8,482 bases of DNA from an uncultured Eubacteriales bacterium (GTDB taxonomy: Bacteria; Bacillota; Clostridia; Oscillospirales; CAG-272). Below the pieces are notes generated by a model. That model was not told the origin of the DNA and searched no databases. It saw nothing but the letters and a program-made list of their open reading frames with translations. Numbering within the stretch: the first letter of the stretch is position 1; each line of letters opens with the position of its first letter. Location: NCBI GenBank assembly GCA_934446485.1, contig CAKSEM010000057.1, forward strand, positions 1 through 8,482. The letters run 5' to 3'. Both the position numbers and the translations under genes were made by a program. Below, piece after piece: positions 1-6,252 of the stretch.

Positions 1-2
1 AC

Positions 3-3000
3 TTTAACCTTTCGATTAAGCTCTCGCCTGAAGCTACCGAAGAGGAGAAGGCGGGATATGTCAAACTCTTCACTGAGCTTTCGCGCACGGTGACGGTTGA
101 GGACGCCGACCTTACAATTCTGAGTCTTGCATATGCAGACCGCAAGCTCAGCGCTGAATATACAGGAAATCTCAATGTCAATGTTGATCTGACCGGCGAT
201 CCGGATTACGCTGCTCTTATCGCAACGATGGTGGCTTACGGCGCGTCTGACGCGCTCCGTACAGAGCTTAAGGGCGCCGTGGAGGAGTATCTTGATAACG
301 GTACGACTTATGCACTTAAGGCCGCACTTGAAAAGATTACGGTCAAGGATGCAGTAACGGCAATCAAAAATTCAAAGCGTGTGACGATCGATGAGATGCT
401 TACGTCTCTCGGTATAACATCCGACGGTATTGCCGATCTTGAGCGGACATATGACCGTGCACTTTCGGTGATAGCATCTGTATTCAACAGACTTGATATC
501 ACGGGATCCGGCAGCGCACTCGGTTCATTTGAGACTGAGGAGTACGGCACATACGCTTATGAGGCTACCGTTAAGAAGGTCGATGTTGACCTGACGCTGA
601 GGCTCTTTACAGAGCTTCCTATCATAACCGCAACCGATGTTGACGGAAATGTCGTCTATGAAGGCGACAGTCTCAAGGATGCTTTTGATGGACGCGGCGA
701 TGGAGATACCGTAACTGTCAATTCACCCGTGACGATGACCGACAACGTATATGTCTCTGAAAGGATAGAGCTTGTCGGTGCAGGTAAGATAGCATTTGAC
801 GGATATAAGATAGCGCTTTCCGATCCGGATGCTGCACTCACCTCCGACACCGCGCTGACCGGCAAGGTTCAGTCGGACGTTGAGAATTACGATCTGACTG
901 AAACCCGTATGAACGGAAAGTATGTCTACAGCTTGACCCGTCATATAGTTGAGGAGCGGAAGATCACGGTAACGAACGCTGCGGGCGACGTAGTTTACGA
1001 GGGCGACAGCCTGACGGAAGCTCTGACCGGGCGTGCTGACGGGGACACCGTCACCTTGAACGCTCTCGTCACCATGACGGGAGACGAAGGTGTAGTTTCG
1101 AAGATCGCTTTCGTTAATGTTGATAGGATATCATTCGGCGAGTACCGTCTCATTCTTGACAGAGATACGGCGGAGATCAAGGCTGATGCTGCAATTCTTG
1201 ATTATGTGGCATCGGGCGTTGACGGATACGATGTTACGGGTATCCTCGCTGACGGTACGTACATCTACAGCCTGACGTCACACGTAACCGAATGGCCGAT
1301 TGAGGTTGTAAGAGCCGACGGAACGGTTGCTTACGAAGGCGACGATCTTGCTGATGCTTTGGCGGCAGTTGAAGACGGTGCTACCGTTACGGTTAAGGCA
1401 GCAGTTTCCGTGACCGGAAACGTTGAGATCGATAACAGCTTTGAGCTCGTTGGCGCCGACAATATAGATTTCGGCACATATAAGCTACTCATAGCTGATC
1501 CGGACGCATCGCTTACATCCGATGCTGCATTGACCGGTAAGATTCAGTCTGGCGTTGAGAATTACGATCTGAATGAGGCGCGCCTCAACGGAAAGTACGT
1601 CTACACGCTGACCCGACACATAGTTGAGGAACGGAAGATCACGGTAACGAACGCTGCGGGAGACGTGGTCTATGAGGGCGACAGCCTTGCAGAAGCCCTG
1701 ACGGGACGAACGGCAGGCGACGTAGTTACGGTGAACTCGGCGGTCTACATGACTGAGAATGCTGATATCACGACGAGCATTACTATCGTGAATGCCGACC
1801 GCATCACGTCCGACGGCTACAGGTTCATCCTTGCCGATGAAAACGCAGAGCTCAGAGCTGATGCATCCCTTACAGGACTTGTTACATCGGGAGTTGCGGG
1901 CTTTGATATTACTGAGACCGTGACCGATACAGAGTACATCTACACGCTGACCCGACACGTAGTTGAGGAGCGTAAGATCACGGTAACGAACGCTGCTGGA
2001 GACGTGGTCTATGAGGGAGACAGCCTTGCAGAAGCCCTGACGGGACGCACGGCAGGCGATGTAGTTACAGTGAACTCGGCGGTTTCCATGACTGAGGACG
2101 CGAACATCACGACGAATATCACGATCGTGAATATTTTAGACGTAGACTTCGGTGCACACAGGATCATCCTCGGCAGCACCGACGCAAGTGTTACTACCGA
2201 CGCACCGATAGACGGCAAGATCGTTTGCGGACTTGATTATCATACGGTTGCTGTCAGCGGTCCTGTTGAAGGGCAGTATACGTACTCGCTTACCGACCGT
2301 GTGATCGTAATTACGTCAGTTGCAGGGACGAAGCGTCTCTACGACATAACGAAACTGAGTGATGCGCTTGAAGAGGCGCAGGACGGAGACACCGTTACAG
2401 TTTGCGCCGAAGCAACGCTTACCGCTAATGTTACCGTCACATCGACGATTACGCTCGAACGTGCCGGGAACATCAAGGCAGGCGGACATACCATCACGCT
2501 TGCGGAGGGTGTTAAGATTACATCAGACGCAAAGCTTGCGCTTGATATGCTCCGTGCCGCTAACGGCAGAGTAACAGAGAACAAGGTCGGCAATAGGTAT
2601 GAGTATACGACCGTAGTCGATAAAGTCTCGGTAGATGCTCCGACCGTCACGGTAGAGAAGAACGGAATGATCCGCGGTGCACGTGTGGATACGGCAAATC
2701 GTCTCATTTACATTGATACTGCACCGTCCGGTATCACTTTGCAGAACTTCAAGTCGCTTGTAAGCTTTAAGACTCATAACGCCGCAACATCAGCGACCGA
2801 GGTCACCAACGGCAATGTCGTGCTGGGCAAAGATGATCTCGTGCCGACCGGAGCCGCGATCAAGGTTACGGCAAGCGGTGCGGGCGGAAGCGAAACGGTG
2901 ACATACACCGTCATCGTTCTAGGAGATACGAACTGCAACGGTAAGATCGAATCAGGTGACGCAACAAGGATCGCGTTCCACTATGTCGGCTCTAAGCTGC

Positions 3001-3131
3001 TCACCGGCTATGCTTATATGGCTGCCGACACCACATGCAACGGCATCATTGATGCAGGCGACGCAGTGAACCTGTCGACGAAGTATGTGTATAAGTGGGA
3101 TGACAAGACATATGTGTCTGCTCTGAAATAA
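3..3131 (+). CDS. Large secreted multi-repeat protein with C-terminal dockerin (5' partial)
   Basis: The frame is open from the first bases, so the true start and any signal peptide lie upstream; at least 1042 residues are visible. Numbering residues from the GTG at 90, residues 1-177 are a mixed helical and beta region I do not recognise. Residues 178 to about 843 form six tandem units of about 112 residues. Each has a V-Y-E-G-D-S-L/A-E-A-L helix, a G-D-T-V-T-V strand, further strands of parallel beta-helix type, and a closing YxYxLTRH strand. Residues 848-943 look like an Ig-like module ending in YTVIVLGDT. A dockerin follows, with calcium loops at D946-D957 and D980-D991. I infer an extracellular protein that binds a cohesin, possibly the product of the next gene 16 bases downstream. 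No catalytic domain is visible; it could be an adhesin, a structural protein, or the tail of an enzyme encoded further left. Confidence 0.9.
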   Translation, partial: FNLSIKLSPEATEEEKAGYVKLFTELSRTVTVEDADLTILSLAYADRKLSAEYTGNLNVNVDLTGDPDYAALIATMVAYGASDALRTELKGAVEEYLDNGTTYALKAALEKITVKDAVTAIKNSKRVTIDEMLTSLGITSDGIADLERTYDRALSVIASVFNRLDITGSGSALGSFETEEYGTYAYEATVKKVDVDLTLRLFTELPIITATDVDGNVVYEGDSLKDAFDGRGDGDTVTVNSPVTMTDNVYVSERIELVGAGKIAFDGYKIALSDPDAALTSDTALTGKVQSDVENYDLTETRMNGKYVYSLTRHIVEERKITVTNAAGDVVYEGDSLTEALTGRADGDTVTLNALVTMTGDEGVVSKIAFVNVDRISFGEYRLILDRDTAEIKADAAILDYVASGVDGYDVTGILADGTYIYSLTSHVTEWPIEVVRADGTVAYEGDDLADALAAVEDGATVTVKAAVSVTGNVEIDNSFELVGADNIDFGTYKLLIADPDASLTSDAALTGKIQSGVENYDLNEARLNGKYVYTLTRHIVEERKITVTNAAGDVVYEGDSLAEALTGRTAGDVVTVNSAVYMTENADITTSITIVNADRITSDGYRFILADENAELRADASLTGLVTSGVAGFDITETVTDTEYIYTLTRHVVEERKITVTNAAGDVVYEGDSLAEALTGRTAGDVVTVNSAVSMTEDANITTNITIVNILDVDFGAHRIILGSTDASVTTDAPIDGKIVCGLDYHTVAVSGPVEGQYTYSLTDRVIVITSVAGTKRLYDITKLSDALEEAQDGDTVTVCAEATLTANVTVTSTITLERAGNIKAGGHTITLAEGVKITSDAKLALDMLRAANGRVTENKVGNRYEYTTVVDKVSVDAPTVTVEKNGMIRGARVDTANRLIYIDTAPSGITLQNFKSLVSFKTHNAATSATEVTNGNVVLGKDDLVPTGAAIKVTASGAGGSETVTYTVIVLGDTNCNGKIESGDATRIAFHYVGSKLLTGYAYMAADTTCNGIIDAGDAVNLSTKYVYKWDDKTYVSALK
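621..2630 (+). repeat. Six tandem ~112-residue coding repeats with a 675-bp higher-order period
   Basis: Unit boundaries are about 621, 957, 1296, 1632, 1971 and 2304, with the last unit ending near 2630. Units 1+2 (621-1295) and 3+4 (1296-1970) are both exactly 675 bp. Units 1 and 3 share an ADPDA-LTSD-ALTGK second half (112 residues), while units 2 and 4 are 113 residues. The starts of units 2, 4 and 5 are nearly identical in DNA: a stretch of over 20 bases coding KITVTNAA recurs near 962, 1637 and 1976. This points to recent duplication or gene conversion. Unit 6 is the most diverged and lacks the RKITVTNAAGDVVYEGDSL block. The GDTVTV...ITL...GGHTITL pattern resembles right-handed parallel beta-helix modules. 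Confidence 0.9.
2922..3116 (+). other. Dockerin domain (two calcium-binding loops)
   Basis: The first loop reads DTNCNGKIESGD and the second DTTCNGIIDAGD. Both match the dockerin D-x-N/D-x-N/D-G-x-I-x-x-x-D pattern and are separated by a 22-residue linker containing the first helix. In both loops a Cys replaces the common Gly at position 4. In loop 2 the position-3 ligand is Thr instead of Asn/Asp, so its calcium site may be weaker. The preceding YTVIVLGDT stretch is the usual run-in from an Ig-like module. Dockerins bind cohesins outside the cell. The partner cannot be read from sequence, but a cohesin-like domain is encoded immediately downstream. Confidence 0.85.
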
Positions 3132-3133
3132 AC

Positions 3134-3140
3134 GGGAGGA
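3134..3140 (+). promoter_or_regulatory. Ribosome binding site that decides the start of the cohesin-like gene
   Basis: GGGAGGA lies three bases after the dockerin gene's stop codon. It leaves only one base before the ATG at 3142 but seven before the ATG at 3148, so the second ATG is the better start. The close spacing supports one transcript for both genes, possibly with translational coupling. Confidence 0.75.
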
Positions 3141-3147
3141 TATGAGA

Positions 3148-4449
3148 ATGAATTTTACTAAGAAGTTTTTGACCCTGGCGCTTACCCTTGCACTGTTGGT
3201 CGGTGCGCTTTCATTGCCGACATTTGCCGCTGCTTCCGGAAAGGCAGGGGAGACCGTCACGGTCACCATCTCCTTTTCCGATGCATACGGGGCAGACGGT
3301 TCACTCACGTATTCAAACCCCGGAATCCTGTCGAAGATCACTGTTTCAGGTAATATCCCGGGAGCGTTCTCTCAGGATAAGTACTATATGTTCAGCACGT
3401 CTAAGCAGACGGTCAATGTCATCATTACGGCAACCATCAGTCCGAGTGCGGCTGCGGGCGACACCTGCACGATAACCGCAAGCGGAAATGTTACAATAAA
3501 TGATGAGGGCGCGATCCGTTCGGACTCCGGCTCGGCAACCATAAAGGTTGCCGCTGCCGAGACGACGCCGAAGCCTACACCGAAGCCCGAGCCGAAGCCT
3601 ACGCCGGCTACGACTCCCAAGCCGACACCTGAACCGACTCCCGAGCCGACTCCGGCTCCGGTCGATACCACTCCGTGGACTCCGGCACCTGAACCGACCC
3701 CGGTCGAAAACAACGTAGACTTTACGGAGCTCAATGCGCAGATCGCAAAGGCGCGCGAATTTGAGCAGCCGGGATACACCGATGAGAGCTGGGATGCACT
3801 TCAGTCTGCACTGAACTCAGCAGTCGCACAGTTCGGAAGCTACAGCCAGGATGACGTAGATGCTGCGGCAAGGACACTTGCTGCGGCTATCGATGGACTT
3901 AAAAAGGTCGACTACACGAAGCTGAAAGACGCTATTGAGAAGACCTCGGATTTCCTGAAGGATAACGCACTGTCAGACAAGTGGTCCAAACTGACTGCGG
4001 CACTCGATGACGCGAATAAGATGCTCACCGGCGGCGACCAGGAGAAGATCGATGAAGCTGCAAAGGCTTTGACCGATGCTCTCAAGGCTGTACGCGATGA
4101 AATCGAGAGCCTCACAAAGGTTGAGACTGAAGTAAAGACAGTCGAGGTCGACCGTGTTGTTGAGCCGGATTATCCGTTCTGCAATATCAGATGGCACCGC
4201 GTCATAATAGTTCTCTTCATTATAAGTGCCGTTATAAACCTTGTGTTTATCGCACTGCTCGTGATGTATTTCATTCGCAGAAAGAAGAATACGACCGATA
4301 CGACTCCTCTCGTCGATTATCAGATAGATGACGACGATCAGCCTGAGGAAAATTCCGGATCGGACGATGCATCCGATGCAGCCGGTGCTGAAGATTCCGC
4401 TGTCAATACCGAAAACGGAACCGACACCGATCCTGACACAAAGGAGTAA
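3148..4449 (+). CDS. Membrane-anchored surface protein: cohesin-like domain, Pro-rich stalk, FIVAR-like repeats, TM helix
   Basis: The product has 433 residues from the ATG at 3148. Residues 1-28 are a signal peptide (NFTKK, a hydrophobic core, then a likely cut near TFA-A). Residues about 29-136 are an all-beta domain. Its start (KAGETVTVTISFSDAYG), LTYSNPGIL strand and later AAAGDTCTIT strand resemble a cohesin, although at about 108 residues it is shorter than a typical cohesin of about 140. Residues 138-186 are a Pro/Thr/Glu-rich stalk. Residues 190-253 and 254-320 are two FIVAR-like helical modules (YTDESWDALQSAL and SDKWSKLTAALDDA). Residues 352-376 form a transmembrane helix, followed by RRKK and an acidic cytoplasmic tail. 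The topology is outside N-terminus, inside C-terminus. I infer a cell-surface anchor that could display the neighbouring dockerin protein. The cohesin call is tentative; another Ig-like fold is the main alternative. Confidence 0.9.
   Translation: MNFTKKFLTLALTLALLVGALSLPTFAAASGKAGETVTVTISFSDAYGADGSLTYSNPGILSKITVSGNIPGAFSQDKYYMFSTSKQTVNVIITATISPSAAAGDTCTITASGNVTINDEGAIRSDSGSATIKVAAAETTPKPTPKPEPKPTPATTPKPTPEPTPEPTPAPVDTTPWTPAPEPTPVENNVDFTELNAQIAKAREFEQPGYTDESWDALQSALNSAVAQFGSYSQDDVDAAARTLAAAIDGLKKVDYTKLKDAIEKTSDFLKDNALSDKWSKLTAALDDANKMLTGGDQEKIDEAAKALTDALKAVRDEIESLTKVETEVKTVEVDRVVEPDYPFCNIRWHRVIIVLFIISAVINLVFIALLVMYFIRRKKNTTDTTPLVDYQIDDDDQPEENSGSDDASDAAGAEDSAVNTENGTDTDPDTKE
3562..3705 (+). repeat. 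Proline/threonine/glutamate-rich stalk with short PTPEPTP-type repeats
   Basis: About 48 residues are built of degenerate PKPTPKPEPKPT and PEPTPEPTPAP units, with codons CCG/CCT/ACG/ACT recurring every few bases. Such linkers are typical of extended spacers on Gram-positive surface proteins. Here it separates the beta-sandwich head from the helical FIVAR-like part. The low-complexity DNA could slip, so the stalk length may vary between strains. Confidence 0.85.
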
Positions 4450-4452
4450 TAG

Positions 4453-4497
4453 CCGTGCACAGTGTCGGGAGGGATATATCCCCTCCCAACCGCACGG
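4453..4497 (+). terminator. Strong two-part hairpin after the cohesin-like gene; candidate terminator or mRNA stabiliser
   Basis: GGGAGGG (4467-4473) pairs with CCCTCCC (4481-4487) around a seven-base loop. An outer stem, CCGTGC (4453-4458) with GCACGG (4492-4497), closes the structure. It begins three bases after the cohesin-like gene's stop codon. No run of T follows directly; only TTTT about ten bases further on. It may therefore be a Rho-assisted terminator or a 3' end protector. The rest of the 119-base gap up to 4568 holds no promoter or ribosome binding site I can defend. Confidence 0.5.
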
Positions 4498-4568
4498 ATC
4501 AACTGAGCTTTTCGATGTGCCTGTTGCGGACGTGACGCATCACTAAGGGCACGTTCGCGGCATCTGCT

Positions 4569-5597
4569 GTGCACATGCACGGCGCCGAGACTACCAACAG
4601 AATGGAGCAGGTTGCTTTGGAAAACAACACCTGGAAACGAAAAGAGTATGCGACATGGGATGAAGCATTCCGCGGGCTGGCTCCTGCGGTGAGACAGCAG
4701 TCCGTCAGGGTTGCTGCATACACGCAGGCGCTTTATGCTGAGGCGTGTGAATCGTCCTTCGGGACGGGCCCCGCATATGATAAATATCCCGATCGGATAA
4801 AAGGAAAGTATGCCGACCTTGCTTACAAGTGCGGTATGTATCATCAGATCGGCAAGGCGCTCGTGCCGCAGGAATATCAGATATATCAGAAAGATTTCAC
4901 CGATGAGGAGCTTGCGGTGTACCGCAAGTATACGACCGACGGACGCGCGCTCGCGGCTTCACTTCAGGAGAAGACGCAGCGTTCGCGTGAGAAGCGCCGC
5001 GGCGTCCTTGAGGAAACGGCGACTTCAAACGTGACGTGGCTTATGATACGCGAATCGTGCGAACAGCATATGGAGCGCTATGACGGGAGCGGATATCCCA
5101 AGGGGCTTGTCGGAAGTGCGATCAGCCCGATAGCGCAGATCGTCGGTTTGGCGCGCGAGCTTGACAGACTCAGTGCCGAGACGAAGTCCGAGGAACCGTT
5201 TGCAGAGGCTTACGACACATTGATATCGGAGGCCGGTACGGCGTTTTCGCCGGAGCTTATCGATATTTTGAAGGCTGCACGTTCAAAATGCCGCGCGGTT
5301 TACAACAAGTACATACATTATACGCTGACTTTGCCGAAGACTATTCCGCTCGTGGAAAAGCGGAAAGGCCGTCCGATGGGACTTACGTACAATCCTGTTG
5401 TATCTGATGGTGAGCATCCGATTGCCTATGAGGCGAACGCGTGGTTCGGCGGGATTGCCGGGCAGCCCGGTGAAACCGAGACGGCAGAGGAAGTGGCTGA
5501 ACCGACCTTACGGCTGATGTTTCATTCTATCTGCTGTATGAGGCGGCGGACACTCTGCTGCGTATCAAAAACTGTGACCTTTCTCTTGACGGCATAA
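4569..5597 (+). CDS. Degenerate HD-GYP domain protein, with the start of an EAL-like domain cut by a frameshift
   Basis: Active HD-GYP domains hydrolyse cyclic di-GMP with clustered His/Asp metal ligands. Here the fold markers remain: YHQIGKALVP (91-100), DFTDEELAVY (109-118), HMERYDGSGYPKGL (167-180) and IVGLARELDRL (191-201). The ligands are largely lost: the HD pair is HQ (92-93), the HH pair is HM (167-168), the His expected before TTDG is Tyr121, and the His before SVRVAAY is Gln. I infer a catalytically dead domain that may bind a nucleotide or partner. From residue 269 an EAL-like domain starts (LTYNPVV, then YEANAW with EAN at 288-290 in place of EAL). After about residue 311 the sequence turns Cys/Arg-rich and out of character, because the true frame has shifted. 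No clear ribosome binding site exists: GTG 4569, ATG 4575, ATG 4602 and TTG 4617 (behind GGAG) are all possible starts. Confidence 0.75.
   Translation: MHMHGAETTNRMEQVALENNTWKRKEYATWDEAFRGLAPAVRQQSVRVAAYTQALYAEACESSFGTGPAYDKYPDRIKGKYADLAYKCGMYHQIGKALVPQEYQIYQKDFTDEELAVYRKYTTDGRALAASLQEKTQRSREKRRGVLEETATSNVTWLMIRESCEQHMERYDGSGYPKGLVGSAISPIAQIVGLARELDRLSAETKSEEPFAEAYDTLISEAGTAFSPELIDILKAARSKCRAVYNKYIHYTLTLPKTIPLVEKRKGRPMGLTYNPVVSDGEHPIAYEANAWFGGIAGQPGETETAEEVAEPTLRLMFHSICCMRRRTLCCVSKTVTFLLTA
5499..5520 (+). other. Apparent -1 frameshift inside the EAL-like domain
   Basis: The upstream reading frame makes sense to about 5500 and then turns into a Cys/Arg-rich tail ending at 5597. The frame one base back has a stop at 5498-5500. 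After that it reads TDLTADVSFYLLYEAADT and then onward through GIIVNML into the EAL-like remainder without interruption. The switch must therefore lie just after 5500 and equals one missing base. No slippery heptamer or long homopolymer is visible here, so a mutation or an assembly error is more likely than programmed frameshifting. Confidence 0.8.
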
Positions 5598-5599
5598 TA

Positions 5600-6085
5600 G
5601 TGAATATGCTGCCGGGATTTTATTCGACTCACAATTATAAGGAACGCTTTGACGCGCTCTTTAAGGATCAGCCGGTGCCGCGCGAAGGATTGATTCTTAC
5701 CGTTCCGCAGTCGCTCGTCGAGTCTGCGAACAAGACGACGCTCGGAAATATCGCGCGGTATATGAAGAACGGCATATCGATCATGATCGACGGATGGAAT
5801 CCTGAATCCATGCCGCTTGAGCGGTGTCGTGAGCTCGGCTTTTCACACGTGCGCATCCCGGCTGCGGGTGAGCTTACACCCGTGACGGCTGCCGTTATAA
5901 AGAATGCGACGGCACAGGGGCTTACCGTCTCGGCATCCGGCGTGGATTCCGCAGAGACTGTGCGCTGCCTTGTCGATTGCGGTGTTCGTTATGTCAGTGG
6001 ACCGTTGTTCGGACACAGCGTGTCGGAGGACGATCTGATCCGTGATTCGCTCGCTGCCGAACGGGAGTCGCGAGACGGCATCTGA
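5600..6085 (+). CDS. C-terminal part of a degenerate EAL-like domain (fragment of the preceding gene)
   Basis: Active EAL domains cleave cyclic di-GMP using conserved Glu, Asn, Asp and Lys residues. Numbering from GTG 5600, the EAL pattern is recognisable but eroded. The strand normally reading LEITES is LILTVPQS (31-38). The LDDFG motif is IDGW (63-66). The K-x-D strand is VRIPA (84-88). AEGVE is ASGVD (112-116), and the QG strand is SGPLFG (133-138). The Asn of the usual VNxS strand survives in IVNMLP. I infer no phosphodiesterase activity; ligand or protein binding could persist. GTG 5600 has no ribosome binding site, and sensible coding sequence extends back in this frame to 5501, so this is the continuation of the 4569 gene and not an independent one. 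The joined protein would be about 505 residues, ordered HD-GYP-like then EAL-like, with no transmembrane segment. Confidence 0.7.
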   Translation: MNMLPGFYSTHNYKERFDALFKDQPVPREGLILTVPQSLVESANKTTLGNIARYMKNGISIMIDGWNPESMPLERCRELGFSHVRIPAAGELTPVTAAVIKNATAQGLTVSASGVDSAETVRCLVDCGVRYVSGPLFGHSVSEDDLIRDSLAAERESRDGI

Positions 6086-6252
6086 TGTCTGTGCGTTTGC
6101 ACCCTGTGATCCGCCGCGCGACGGAAACCGTCGGGTAGCTGCGGAAGCAGAGAACGTCCTGCGAGATCAGGAGGGCAATGTCGGACTTCGCGCAACGGAA
6201 AATATGAATCGGGGCAGTGCATAAGTCCCTGACTGGAAGGAGGGACGGCATT
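6086..6252 (+). other. Intergenic leader with several small hairpins
   Basis: This 167-base gap separates the EAL-like fragment from the TasA-like membrane protein gene. Small hairpins are CGACGG/CCGTCG with an AAA loop (6119-6133), CTGC/GCAG with a GGAA loop (6139-6150), TCCTG/CAGGA (6157-6172), and one over the ribosome binding site. A nine-codon reading frame, MSDFAQRKI (6178-6207), lies three bases behind a GGAGG but is too closely spaced to be convincing. I do not recognise a known riboswitch class or a clear promoter. Confidence 0.35.
6225..6246 (+). promoter_or_regulatory. Ribosome binding site partly inside a hairpin, deciding the GTG start at 6253
   Basis: AAGGAGG (6237-6243) is a near-perfect Shine-Dalgarno sequence nine bases before GTG 6253. 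It favours that start over the upstream GTG 6217 and the later ATG 6301. GTCCCT (6225-6230) can pair with AGGGAC (6241-6246), which holds the end of the site in a stem and its AAGG in the loop. The pairing could moderate translation, but that is inference. Confidence 0.55.

Noticed and set aside
308..2777. Several minus-strand open frames across the repeat gene
   Set aside because: They recur with the repeat period, have no ribosome binding sites, and mirror the codon pattern of the clear + strand gene.
3188..3475. A + strand frame of 95 codons inside the cohesin-like gene
   Set aside because: Ser/Arg-rich out-of-frame translation, fully inside a well-supported gene with a signal peptide.
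5499..5520. Programmed -1 frameshifting in the EAL-like gene
   Set aside because: No X-XXY-YYZ slippery heptamer and no obvious downstream stimulatory stem at the switch point; mutation or assembly error is simpler.
6042..6224. A 60-codon + strand frame bridging the EAL-like fragment and the leader
   Set aside because: No ribosome binding site, half lies inside the EAL-like gene in another frame, and the translation shows no domain pattern.
6086..6252. Cyclic di-GMP riboswitch upstream of the TasA-like gene
   Set aside because: Neither the GEMM-I type core (GGGCAAACC with a GNRA loop and receptor) nor the class II pattern is visible on either strand.
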